Assembly: GCA_035578175.1 (NCBI GenBank)
Contig: JAQMRL010000003.1
Span: 83,649,969 to 83,713,968, forward strand
Source: Catonia carolina
Taxonomy: Eukaryota; Arthropoda; Insecta; Hemiptera; Achilidae
Direction: 5' to 3'
DNA: 64,000 nucleotides
This document shows, piece after piece, positions 54,214 to 64,000 of the stretch. Positions within the stretch are counted from its first letter, which is position 1. Each line of letters opens with the position of its first letter. The position numbers and the translations under genes were made by a program. Below the pieces are notes generated by a model. It did not search any database. It was not told where the DNA came from and saw only the letters and a program-made list of their open reading frames with translations.

Positions 54214-55254
54214 TGTCCCTTATTGCATGCAACTTGCGACTTGCTACTTCGGTGTAATAGCTCTCTGAAAGTTCTTATTTAACTTTATCAAATATGCTTT
54301 TTAGGTGTAAAGGGAGCAGATTGTGCAGCTTGCGTGCAAAGTTGCAGAAATGCTTTTGTAATACGTGTTTGACGGCTTATGTAAAAGTAAAAGGTTATTA
54401 ATCGTTTTACTACGTTGTCAAATAGTTTTTATTGTTATATGTGTAAAAAAGAGCTTTTTGAAAATAATTGGCGGTTATAAAGTACAGGTAATTTTAAAAA
54501 ATACCACTCCGATGGATACCTTGACTGTTTTATTTATTAATTAATCATAAAATCGGCTTCTTTATATTTTATTTAAAAACAATTTAAATATTAGAATATT
54601 TGTATTTAATTGAGTTATTTTCCAGAAAAGACCCACAAATTGCCTTCTGTATTTTTCAATATTAAGAACTAATTTTATTTTCACTTTCTCTTATAAAATA
54701 TCCATAAATATTAACTTAAAAATTAATGAACTAATTTGTAATTAAATAATTTACATACATGAATGTAAAATGTTGCATGTGTGATAGTCGGCGGCAAAAT
54801 AAGTGTTGAATAAGGAAGGTAAGATGATGTTATTGGCCGAAGAAGTCTTCTCCTTGAAGAGGTTTCTGTGTAAGTAGGTCACACAATATTCCCCTTCTTA
54901 TTCTTCTTCATCTCCTTCTTTTTCTCTTCGTTCGACTTACGCCGTTTGCTGTTTGTTATTATTTTACTTACTTACTACTTACATACTTAATCTGTTGGTA
55001 TTGCTACGTATATTAATGCTATTAGATCGCAATAGCGTAGCATAGTATACATCAGCTGTCTAATAACCGACTATTACAACTTCCATTAATAACATTCAGT
55101 TGTAATATACTGCTTCACTCATAACACACGATAACTTTTGTATCGTTTAAGTTATATCCAATGAAGTCTGCAATACTTTTTGTATCTTCCATCCATAAAT
55201 TTATTTATCACATAAACAGACATCAAAAATACCTACAAAACACGATGAAACATA
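54214..55254. other. AT-rich spacer
   Basis: No feature recognised. A TTC-rich patch lies at 54890-54930. Confidence 0.4.
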
Positions 55255-55326
55255 GTACAGTAAAACCTCCCGTTGCCGATCACTATAAAAGGCGACCACC
55301 TTTAAAAACGACCAGTTGTAACGCTC
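55255..55326 (+). repeat. pogo/Tigger-like terminal fragment
   Basis: acagtaaaacctcccgttgc followed by cgatcactataaaaggcgac resembles the CAGTnnAACCTC ends of pogo-type elements. A possible opposite end (aggtgacctctccctaaacc) is at 57559, with a degenerate pogo-like tail further on. The 2.3 kb between them has no clear transposase. Confidence 0.4.
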
Positions 55327-55335
55327 AAATACGTT

Positions 55336-56066
55336 ACATAAACTTAAATTGAAAAATTATTTGAATGAATAAATTGAACAAAAATTTGAAAATGAAATAA
55401 AAATGATTTGAATGAATTGAACTTTGAAATTTAACTAAAACAAAATTTAAATAAAATTATTTGATTTTTCTTGATTTAGTTTGATATAATTATTGATATC
55501 AAACTGCCCATAACAGACAGGTGGAGTGTCAAATTATTTAAACTCAATCTGTTCGTTGCAGGGCTAAAATAAATAGTTTTGTTTCTTATCACATTGTCAG
55601 CCAAATAAATGACTAAATCATTTAAGAACAGAAGAGGTAGAGGTGTTAAAGACACTAATCAGAATTATCTCCTCTGAAAGTAATGAATTTCATTATATAG
55701 CCAGACCCTGTGGTGAATGAAGTGAAGGTATCATTTGCATTTGGAAAATATGTGCTTTTCAGAGGGACCGGCGTGCTGATAAGCGTAATTTTCCACTTAG
55801 TGAGGAAGGCAATGGTAAACAACCTCACTCCTCGTTTTACTTAGTAAAACCTCTACAGGTTCAAACTAGCTTTTCGACTGATGACCTAAACAACAACAAA
55901 CTTAAATTGAAAAATTAATTGAATGAATAAGTTAAACAAAAATTTTAAAATGAAATAAAAATGATTTTAATGAACTGAACTTTGAAATTAAACTAAAACA
56001 AAATGATTTTACAAAATTAACTTGATTTTTCGTGATATAGTTTGATATAAATTATTGATAAACTTT
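55336..56066 (+). repeat. 165-bp direct repeats flanking a SINE-A
   Basis: The arms are 55336-55500 and 55899-56066, starting aacttaaattgaaaaatta and ending gtttgatata(a)attattgata, with about 9 percent difference by eye. SINE-A sits exactly at their junction. A tandem duplication later hit by SINE-A is the simplest reading. Confidence 0.75.
55505..55898 (+). repeat. SINE-A, complete copy
   Basis: gcccataacagacaggtgga to cgactgatgacctaaacaacaac. Flanks read caaact on both sides, but the left c and part of the right may belong to the AAC tail. It is nearest in sequence to the 63.07 kb copy (both have the ttgcagggctaaaataaata block). Confidence 0.88.
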
Positions 56067-56149
56067 TATACATTTGACTTATGTTAAGACTTTAAATTGT
56101 ATATAAATTATTAAAATATTGAAAACATATTGATATGAAAATGTTTTAT

Positions 56150-56780
56150 CATCGTCATCATCATCATCATCTGTCAAGGATTAGGCTCCATGGCCTGTTC
56201 CGGCTTCCATCTCATTTTAGGTCTTCCCAAGCCTCGCTTCCCTCTAGGTTTATATTTCCATGCTCGCAGAGGAAGTCTGTAAGCTGGCATGCGAAGTAAA
56301 TGGTTGGAACAGTTTCTCTTATATAATCTTAACGTTTCCAACAGTGACTGAACATTTAACTCGGCGCGGGTAGCTTCGTTACGTACTCTATCTAACCGGA
56401 TACAACCTTTGACTCCCCGCAAAAGTCAGCTTGTACACGAGATTCATTTTCCTGTAATGACACACATTTTTCACTCCCTTATGTTATGAGTGGTACAGCC
56501 ATTGTTCTATAATATTTCATTTGGGTGTATTTTCTTGTTTCTTTCCTATTGTCCTGCGAATAGAACCGCATACAACGCTGAATTTTGTCAGTTTTTTACT
56601 CACGGTCTCATCGTGGCATAGGAAATCTTGCAATATAAACATTTAAAGTCCTGAACTTGTACTATAGTTTGGTTGCTAAGTATAATTTTTGAAAGAAACG
56701 GCCATCTTCCTTGAATGGCATAACCTTTGATTTTTTGCGCCGTCATTCTCATGCCAAATTCTGGATTAATGTTGTGCAAC
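56150..56780 (-). pseudogene. LINE RT C-terminal region with (GAT)n tail
   Basis: Minus-strand translation from 56770: NPEFGMRMTAQKIKGYAIQG, IVQVQDFKCLYCKISYATMR, MAVPLITxGSEKCVSLQENE, TRAELNVQSLLETLRLYKRN, HLLRMPAYRLPLRAWKYKPR and GLGRPKMRWKPEQAMEPNP. The 3' end is a GAT run (56155-56172 on the plus strand as catcatcatc). The order thumb, GSEtw block, LRMP block, GRPKMRW is the standard LINE tail. At least four frame breaks. Related to 52.93 kb and, more distantly, 61.9 kb. Confidence 0.83.
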
Positions 56781-57550
56781 TTATAAATGTATGTTGTAAT
56801 GTTGTAATGTTGTAAATGTTATAATGTTGTGCATATTTGAGCCTGTCCTCTGTGTCAAAAATAATAACAGTCCTTGTGAAATGTTTTGTGAAAATGTTTT
56901 GTGCTTGTAAAAATGTTTTAATTAATTATTAATATTAATGAACTCAAAAATTAGTTAATGTAGTATATTTACGATATTTCTTCTTGTATTTAGCTGTTTA
57001 CTAGTTGAGTTCTTGTCCATCCATCGACTGGGAATCAAATGGGGGCATCGAGACATTGTTGCCATCGGTTTTATAAATGGTGTCTGATTCTGTTAGAATT
57101 TTTATCTGCTTATTTTAAAAATCGTTCAGATGTTTTACTTGGTTTTATAATTCAAATGGATCTTGATATTCTTCTAATTTTTTTTATTATTTGTTAATCA
57201 ATTTAAATAATTTAAATTTATTAAATTAATAAATAATTATATTTATTCAAAATTATACCTTCTTTTGTTTTATGACTTCACCTCTAATAAATCTGAATCT
57301 TTGACTTCTAGAATAATTTTACATATTTTTCTTAAAACTTAGTTTAATACAATTTAATTTTAATTTAGAATATTTTGATATCAATCGGAAATTATTTATT
57401 CCGATTATTAATTTAAATGACTAATTTCAAATTCTTCAACAATTGAATAATAAACTTAACCTTTGATCAACGATATTGTAAAGAATAAACTGCTATTCTA
57501 CACAGTACTTCGTAGAACATACATAGTTGGGTATATTTACTATTGAATAG
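56781..57550. other. AT-rich spacer
   Basis: Short tgttgtaatgttgtaatgtt repeats at 56790-56835 form a small tandem array. Nothing else recognised. Confidence 0.5.
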
Positions 57551-57554
57551 TTAT

Positions 57555-57900
57555 TCTCTAAGGTGACCTCTCCCTAAACCGACCGCGACCAATGCAAAAG
57601 TTTTGTGTACTAATAGAAATGTTTTTGTGCGTAAACAATTAAGATTGAATTAGACTGATTAAGATTGATTAAATTAGTGAGTTAATCACTTTTATTTACA
57701 TACGCAAAGTAATAAAAAAGTAATAAATATAGTGAATATGTTACGACCTCTAGGACGTAATTTAGGCAACACTAAAATGATAGAACTATTGCATGAGGTT
57801 CAAACAGTTTTGGAATAGAGGGTGTTTAAACACAAGTACTAATCAAGCAGACAAACTTCACTGCGTGATTATTTTCATAAAGCAATAGTTTAAAAGTGAG
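57555..57900 (+). pseudogene. Possible pogo/Tigger C-terminal relic
   Basis: TKMIELLHEVQTVLE and TSLRDYFHKAI faintly resemble the end of pogo-like transposases, and aggtgacctctccctaaacc resembles an inner terminal repeat. The match is short and could be chance. Confidence 0.3.
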
Positions 57901-57961
57901 TGAAAAATCTTTAATAAATTTTTGACTAATGTTAGCCGGGCGTGTAAAGTGGTCCGTTTAT

Positions 57962-58012
57962 TTTACCGTCTACATTAGCAGAAATTATAAAACAGTCAGA
58001 CGTAAAACAAAA
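57962..58012 (+). repeat. SINE-C tail fragment
   Basis: ccgtctacattagcagaaat then cagtcagacgtaaaacaaaag is the 3' end of SINE-C; it abuts the next family-D copy. Confidence 0.72.
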
Positions 58013-58016
58013 GAAA

Positions 58017-58475
58017 AATCTGGCGTGAAACACTCACACAACTTTCTCTTGCCAATGCAAATAATGAACAATATAACCTAATATTAGTAATAAAACATTA
58101 GGAATAAACAAAAAACTAACCTCAAAAAACATAACCTTATTTTAATCATGAGTGAATAATGCAAAATGAAATCAACCTAAAATGAATACTAAGGTCGCAA
58201 TCTTAAAAAAAATATCAATTTTTTACAGATTTTGGTAACCGAAATACAGAAAATCACTCATTGACTCTGAATTACGCCTTGCAGAAAAAAGCAATTGAAA
58301 TAGAATTTGTAGATTTTCTATTTTCCTACAACTTTAATTAAACTAATATACACTATTGCCTATCAATTCATAAAGCCACAATTTAAAAAAAAAAACATTG
58401 GGTACCATGAGAGCACAGCCTTCCCAAGAATTTCAGCAGCTATAGCGCTTGCCCTGTCTTGTAGAGCATACAAAT
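58017..58475 (-). repeat. Family-D copy, truncated
   Basis: aaatctggcgtgaaacactc then acaactttctcttgccaatg to atttcagcagctatagcgct. It matches the first half of the 43.29 kb element. Confidence 0.73.
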
Positions 58476-59180
58476 ATTATAATTCGAATAAAAAATTGTA
58501 AGTCATAAGTTCAAATTAGTTTTTGAATAGTTTTGTATAATAATAGTAATTTATTGTTTAATACAGGTGTAATCCAGATTAATCCAGTAAAACTGTTTAA
58601 ATTTAGTGTTATTAAAGACTGTAATAATCGCTTGTGTTTCTGTTGGATTGTTTTACTTGTGTAAAACATGTTGATAATATAATACAAGATCTGTGTGGAG
58701 TGTATGACTGAAAACATATTATTGGTGTTAACCTATTATTCATTGCAAATACATTAAATTACTTTACAGAGCACATATAATTTACGTGAAATATTAAAAA
58801 AGAATCATTCATCAATAGATAATTATAGTCAAAATATGTTGTTATTTTTGCTAATAAATTTTATAGAGCTAAAAACAACTCTCAAATTAAAAATTCGTGA
58901 AAGTATTGGACTTCTGAAGGTTTTTTGAATCATTCAATGAATATAGCAAAATACATATTTATTTTTGTTTCATAATATTAATGGTAATTATTATAACAGG
59001 TCTAATAATTAATGTGTTTACTTTACTTAAAAATTTACATGTAAAATTTATTACCCAGAATGCAACATAAATAAATACTAGCCTACTATTTACTAAAACA
59101 GTATTTTCCACTTCGTGTTGTTTTTTATTATTAATTGTGTATTATTTATTGTTTTATCTAATTATATAACACAAATCTTT

Positions 59181-59252
59181 GTTGAATTCTCATTATAAAA
59201 TATAATTATATGACCTGTTAAATTCTCATTATAAAATATAATTATATGACCC
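59181..59252 (+). repeat. Two-unit 36-bp tandem repeat
   Basis: The unit gttgaattctcattataaaa plus tataattatatgacct is repeated once with a single early difference (gttgaatt/gttaaatt). Confidence 0.9.
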
Positions 59253-59614
59253 TAGTACCATAACTTCTTCTTGCAATACAAAAAATATTTTTTACTATTG
59301 TATGAAATACAGTATCATCTAAAACCCTGGTTCAAGTGCATCAAAAAACAAAATTTTTAATTTTCTCTGTGAAAAGTCTCAAATTATTTGAAGCACCTTC
59401 AGAATCATGACCTAGAATGCACAGGGGAGGAGTATTGTTTTAGTTCTACAGGTTAGGAAAATGGAATAAAATATCTTGGATATCGAGTAGATAATTGAAT
59501 TGGCATATAAAATCCTTAAAAAGATTTAAGGGTTTCTAGGGAAATTTTATTACCTCAGTAGACTATGTCCTTTATATATAAAAAAAAACATTATTTCCTT
59601 TGTTTGGATGTACT

Positions 59615-59735
59615 AAATAATAGAATAAACAGCCAAATAACAATTATGTAGTATACCTCAGAGTATTACATCAGATGTAATTCTCTGAGGTGAGTATTAT
59701 ATATAATTATTGTTTGGCTGTTCATCTATTATTTA
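59615..59735. repeat. Foldback palindrome, ~57-bp arms
   Basis: The left arm aaataatagaataaacagcc mirrors the right ggctgttcatctattattt. Symmetry continues through aacaattat, the cctcagag/ctctgagg pair, and a centre at ttacatcagatgtaa (59666-59680). A very short MITE or a foldback remnant. Confidence 0.85.
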
Positions 59736-60654
59736 ATAATAAAAAATATATATATTATACGTTCCTTGGTTTTAAACTTCAGTATGGGTTATCGTGTTGA
59801 GGTAAGTACGTTCGTTTCTTACTTATTACAGATTCAATATGTTTATTAAAGATTTGTCAGAAACATTTGTAAAACACCTCAATGAGAGCCCTAATTTTCA
59901 CTTTTCAAAACGTCAAATAAGATAGTTATATATTTTCAAAGTTTTTTGCTCTATAAAATGAGCTGAATAACGGTGTAGTTCTGATATATGGACAGAATAT
60001 TGTGACACTTATTGCAAAGGACCGTTTCAGGATCTGGGTAAAATAAATAAGTAACAAATTATCGTTTAAAATTGCAAACAAATATTTATTAAACACTATA
60101 AATTACTAATAATAGTTTTACGTATATTTACTAATTAACTACAATTACTACAATCAAGATATTTAAAATAAATGATAAACTAATTATAATAAATTAATGA
60201 CAAAAAAATAAACGTAACTTTATTGTTATTAACTTAACTAGATAACTTATAGTAACAGATTATCTCTGCACTTAATTTAAATAAATCCTACTTACGAGTG
60301 CAACCAGTTATACGAAATACAGTTACGATTCGGAACTTTTCACAAAATGTGAACTGTTACTTGAGACACAATTGGCTTTAACTTCACAATTCACTCCCGG
60401 AGACAAATCAAGACTAAACTTCTAAGCAAACCGGTCGCGCTTATATACCTAAGCTAATGGAAATTACGAGAACAAAGATTTTTGATATATATAATAATAA
60501 AAATACTAAGCCTTTCCATCGGTTTCTAGGATTAGGATTGAAAAAAGGTGACAAAAGAGCCAATTATCCAAATAGTTACACCGAACCCTCACAGGTAGCC
60601 GTTAAACAATAAGCCTACACTATACCTAACCATTTGTACACTATATTTCTAACC

Positions 60655-61092
60655 TTTTTCTTTCTTTATCTACCCCTTCTGCCTCTCAGCGTAGGATGTG
60701 TCATTGCCTCGATCCATCCTCTCCAGACACCTCGGTCCATCATCATATTCCTCATCTGCTGCCAGTCTTTTCCTCGAGCCTCCCCCAACCGCTCCATCAT
60801 TATCACCATTCCATGTCCCAAATCTAGTATTACAGCATTTCCGTTTATTATTCCGAGTATCCAGTCCTGTTCCGAGGCTTTGTGTTGTGCTTTGAATCCG
60901 TTTTTAACCAACGTGTGGGGGATTAGCCCAACACGCTGGGTTGGAGTACTTCTTAGTCTGGCTCCTACCCTTTGACCTGTCCGGCTTGGGTGGCCCTACC
61001 AGTAGTTACACTACCGCCGGCATAGCTCGCAGGGTCATAGGAACACGCTAGCCCCTCCACCAACGACAAGGTCTTGTACTCCCCAGGAGGGG
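60655..61092 (-). mobile_element. Retroposon joining LINE 5' and 3' ends, 12-bp TSD
   Basis: atatttctaacc at 60643-60654 and 61093-61104 bounds a 438-bp GC-richer unit. On the minus strand it opens with cctcctggggagtacaagac and a ctatgccggcggtagtgtaa block of the kind found in the 5' UTR of some LINEs. It then passes directly into a short frame (MVKNGFKAQHKASEQDW...) and ends with a post-RT-like block KDWQQMRNMMMDRGVWRGW followed by RGRRGR and the tail gataaagaaagaaaaagg. The endonuclease and RT are absent. It looks like a LINE copy with a large internal deletion that was still retroposed as a unit. Family not named. Confidence 0.72.
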
Positions 61093-61104
61093 ATATTTCT
61101 AACC

Positions 61105-61894
61105 ATTTCTTGGAAATAATCCGATTTATCACTATTATTATTTACATTAACACTCTTAAAAACTCGGTCCTGCTAGAGAATTCTGGAACCAACACTTTCC
61201 TTTTAGATATTGTCACAATATATACAGAAATAAATCACGTGTAAAATCGTTCTTTGACTACCTAAAACTGAAATAACTTTTTTCTAGAAAACTTTTAACT
61301 TTCTTGCAACAAAATTTTATAATCTAGTTCCTTTAGAAATTCTACGTGCAAAGAATTAGATATTATAAAAAATGTACCGTATATTTCTTTGATTTTATTT
61401 CTTTGATTTTTATTTTAATAAAACCGAGAGAAAATAAAGTGTTTATTAGAGCAAAAGAAAACCAAAATGCAAAGATCAACCCTACATTTCCCTTGTAGTA
61501 TTATATTAACAGTTCCAAGAGAAGCGTAAGATTATACTGTGGTCGGATTAAATGGCCAGGCGGTGGGTTTTTGGTTGGTAGGCGGTTGCGGCCTCCTTGG
61601 AACACCTCAATTGAGTCCAACACTACTTCCTCTCCGTGAAGGAGTGAACATGAGTTTTTTTGCCGCCTTCGATATAAAAAGAACCAAAAAGATCAACTGC
61701 ATTCATCAATTCCAATAATTCGACTTGTGAACCGGTTGTGTGTGTACTAATAGATAAATAGGTAAACATTCTGGTTGTGTGTGTGTTAGGATAAGTTTAG
61801 TAAGTTTTAAGTTTGTGATAACATTTTGTAATCAATCAAGTCTAAGTGATTTAATTGTAATTTCCTAATAGTTTAACAGTAACTACTTCTTCTT
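61105..61894. other. AT-rich spacer
   Basis: A GC-richer patch at 61550-61640 is unassigned. Confidence 0.4.
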
Positions 61895-62250
61895 TACCAA
61901 TCAAAGATTAGGTCTCAAGACCTGTTCCGATATCCACTTAACCACCGGTTATCCCGGATTGTGCCGTCCAAACGGCCTCTAACTTCTGATTAGTCTAGGA
62001 ATCCTGTGTGGAGATATTCTTTCAAGATGATCGTTCCATTTTCGGCGGTACTCCATAATTATTTCCTTAAGAGAACACACATGTAACTCTCCCCGTATAT
62101 CCCATTGCTGAACCGATGCAGTCGACTACAACCCCAATTGCATCTCAAGAAGCGCATCTCTGCCAACTGAATGGAATTTCAAAATTTCCTCTTTCACACC
62201 CAGGCCTCATTGCCAAATGTCAGTGTTGGAACAGCCATTATCTTATTTTC
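61895..62250 (-). pseudogene. LINE RT C-terminal relic
   Basis: Minus strand: KIMAVPTLTFGNEAWV, IQLAEMRFLRCNWGCSRLHR, GELHVCSLKEIIMEYRRKWN, DHLERISPHRIPRLIR, VVKWISEQVLRPN in joined frames. The tail is ttggtaaagaagaagtagtt. Related to the 52.9/56.2 kb family through the AEMRFLR and HLxRxxxHRxPRL blocks. Confidence 0.75.
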
Positions 62251-62514
62251 TTCTCAGGAAGCCTCTCCGTTCCAAAGGTTGGGGACCATCATGGCGATGC
62301 TTACTTTATTGGTAGCTATCCGAAACAGTTCTTCTGAGCTTTTGTTAAACCATACTCTTACGTTGGCCATCCATGAAATTTTTCTGCGTCTTGATCCCCT
62401 TCTACTGTCAATTTTGCCTTGCAGAATGCGTTGGAGCAATTCATACCAGCGGTCATCCTGCATGATATGACCGACATATTGCAGCTTTCGCGCCTTCACT
62501 ATGCTGACCAATTC
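62251..62514 (-). pseudogene. Another LINE RT tail
   Basis: An 85-codon minus-strand frame: MVSIVKARKLQYVGHIMQDD, RWYELLQRILQGKIDSRRGS, RRRKISWMANVRVWFNKSSE and LFRIATNKVSIAMMVPNLWN. The RKLQYxGHxM, LLQxILQGKI and RRRxISWxxNxRxWF order is a well-known LINE C-terminus. It directly abuts the relic at 61.9 kb, so one has inserted next to or into the other. Confidence 0.82.
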
Positions 62515-62769
62515 CGCTGCCGGGTCTTTTCCGTTTTATTTGTGTCACTAACAAATCTGAATTCCCTGAAGGGTTGTACACATCTTCATTTCTCCCACTC
62601 ACTTAATGAATACTCTACTGAGACAGATACATTCACGCACGCGTACATACGTCCTTCCCAGTCCCAGTGTATAGTACTATGATACAAGTTCTGTTGTTTT
62701 ATTTCATATTTTGATTGTTTTATTTTGCTATTACAAAATTACTATTACGTTATATTTTTTAAATTCTAT

Positions 62770-62817
62770 TTACATTGGGAAGAGAAAGTTGTGTGAATGT
62801 TTCACACAGACTTTTTT
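62770..62817 (+). repeat. Family-D terminal fragment
   Basis: attgggaagagaaagttgtg then tgaatgtttcacacagactttt is the 3' end of family D. Confidence 0.65.
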
Positions 62818-63064
62818 AGTTGTCACATATTCTGGGATTATGCAATGACCCCATTTCCTGAAGGAACTCTGCAGCATCTTCCTCCGTCCGAATATTATTA
62901 AGTAACTCTACAACATTCATAGTAGACTGTGTAGTAACTAACTGTGAAATGGGAATATATTTGACATTACGCAGGAATATTTGCTAGTCAGATTGGCGCG
63001 CTAGACACAGAAGTGGGAGAATTGTGTAATTCTTCAGGGAATTCGGATTTGATAGTGGAATACA

Positions 63065-63467
63065 TGCTCATAACATTCATGCCCATAACTGACAGGTGGA
63101 GTGTCAAATTATTTACACTTGATCTGTTAGTTGCAGGGCTAAAATAAATAGTTCTGTTTCTTATCACATGGACAGCCAATTAAATGACTGAATCATTTAA
63201 GAACAGAAGAGGTAGAGGTGTAAAAGACACTAATCAGAGTTATCTTATCTGAAAGTAATGAATTTCATTATACAGCCAGACCCTGAGGTGAGTGAAGTGA
63301 AGGTGTCATTTAAAGAGTGGAAAACTTTTCAGAGGGCTCGGCATGCTGATAAGCGTACTTTTCCACTCAGTGAGGAAGGCAATGGTAAACCACCTCACTC
63401 CTCGTTTTACTTAGTAAAACCTCTAGAGGTTCAAACCAGCCTTTTGGTTGATGACCTAAACAACAAC
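63065..63467 (+). repeat. SINE-A, complete copy with 11-bp TSD
   Basis: agtggaataca at 63054-63064 and 63468-63478 is an exact 11-bp duplication. The unit starts tgctcataacattcatgccc and ends ggttgatgacctaaacaacaac. Its ORF (63258-) reads MNFIIQPDPEVSEVKVSFKE and RARHADKRTFPLSEEGNGKP, then PPHSSFYLVKPLEVQTSLLV, and is open for 123 codons by running into flanking DNA. Confidence 0.92.
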
Positions 63468-63478
63468 AGTGGAATACA

Positions 63479-64000
63479 GAAAACGGAAACGACCCCCGCT
63501 GCCTTGTTATTTCAACGTAGCACTTCCATATTAGTAATTTCTGCGTCCAGGATATTCACAGCAATCTCCTATACAGCCAAACTATCTTATAAAACTTCAT
63601 TAATGTGCCAGTTCGGGTCCTTCCCTTAAAATTTCGATGAATTTTACCAAAAATTCTATTAAATCTGTAACAGTAACTAATAATTTGTTAATAAATAGTT
63701 GTAAGTTTAAAACGAAGTAGTTATAAATAAACATTAAACAGATCCCAAAAGAACTTGGAGTAAATATTACTATAGTATATTCTTGTGTGTAAGAATGAAA
63801 ATTTCGAGTGTAAATTTCATATAGAAAGGTGAACGACAAAGAGTAATGATGTAAATTATATCGTATGAAAGTAATTAATTATATTGTGTAGAATATATTT
63901 AAAGGTAAGGAAGGAAATCACTACAGACAAGGGTTCTCCCGAGTCATTAATTATATTAAAGCAGTCTTCGGAATTGATTATTATTTATTGAATACGGAGT
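63479..64000. other. AT-rich end of window
   Basis: No feature recognised. Confidence 0.4.

Larger units (their letters stand above)
58476..60642. other. AT-rich stretch with two small repeats
   Basis: Apart from the tandem duplication at 59181 and the palindrome at 59615, no gene or family is seen. Confidence 0.45.

Overview
The window looks like intergenic or heterochromatin-like DNA from an arthropod, most likely an insect. It is strongly AT-rich, and every recognisable coding stretch belongs to a eukaryotic transposable element: non-LTR reverse transcriptases of several lineages, mariner/Tc1 transposases, a Helitron and tRNA-derived SINEs. I found no host gene that I can support: no multi-exon gene, rRNA or credible functional tRNA. 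A hemipteran is possible, but the sequence alone does not prove it.

Layout. 0-5 kb: SINE fragments, a LINE RT relic, and a TTAA-flanked DNA element (family C) carrying a SINE with 15-bp target duplications. 5-9 kb: a 400-bp SINE-like family (SINE-A) nested inside an older copy of itself, tRNA-like SINEs, and a mariner-type transposon with matching terminal inverted repeats but an internally deleted transposase. 9-19 kb: mostly featureless AT-rich DNA with a 358-bp foldback element, SINE-B and SINE-A copies and a LINE relic. 19-22 kb: the ORF1 tail and endonuclease domain of a jockey-like LINE. 22-27 kb: the most layered part. It holds a SINE-A with target duplications, a LINE relic split by a GC-rich 849-bp solo-LTR-like insert that carries five histone-type 3' stem-loops, and one SINE-B broken up by two MITE-like elements and a hAT-like element, which itself contains a family-C element. 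27-34 kb: a mariner relic, a near-intact LINE reverse transcriptase with 11-bp target duplications, and a non-autonomous Helitron holding a SINE-A fragment. 34-45 kb: LINE and Tc1 relics, a palindromic mariner derivative, and family-D elements with an (AC)n tract. 45-54 kb: jockey RT relics, one interrupted by another LINE, more SINEs and more DNA-transposon ends. 54-64 kb: SINE-A copies, LINE 3' ends, pogo-like ends, and a 438-bp retroposon that joins the two ends of a LINE and is bounded by 12-bp target duplications.

The elements interact as a parasite stack. Autonomous or once-autonomous LINEs and transposons probably supplied the enzymes for the SINEs, MITEs and Helitron, and exact target-site duplications allow the order of insertion to be read at about ten places. 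The observations most worth following up are the histone-type hairpin array in the solo LTR, the SINE-A family with regular 11-bp duplications and a recurrent short ORF, and the rearranged mariner with two 3' ends.
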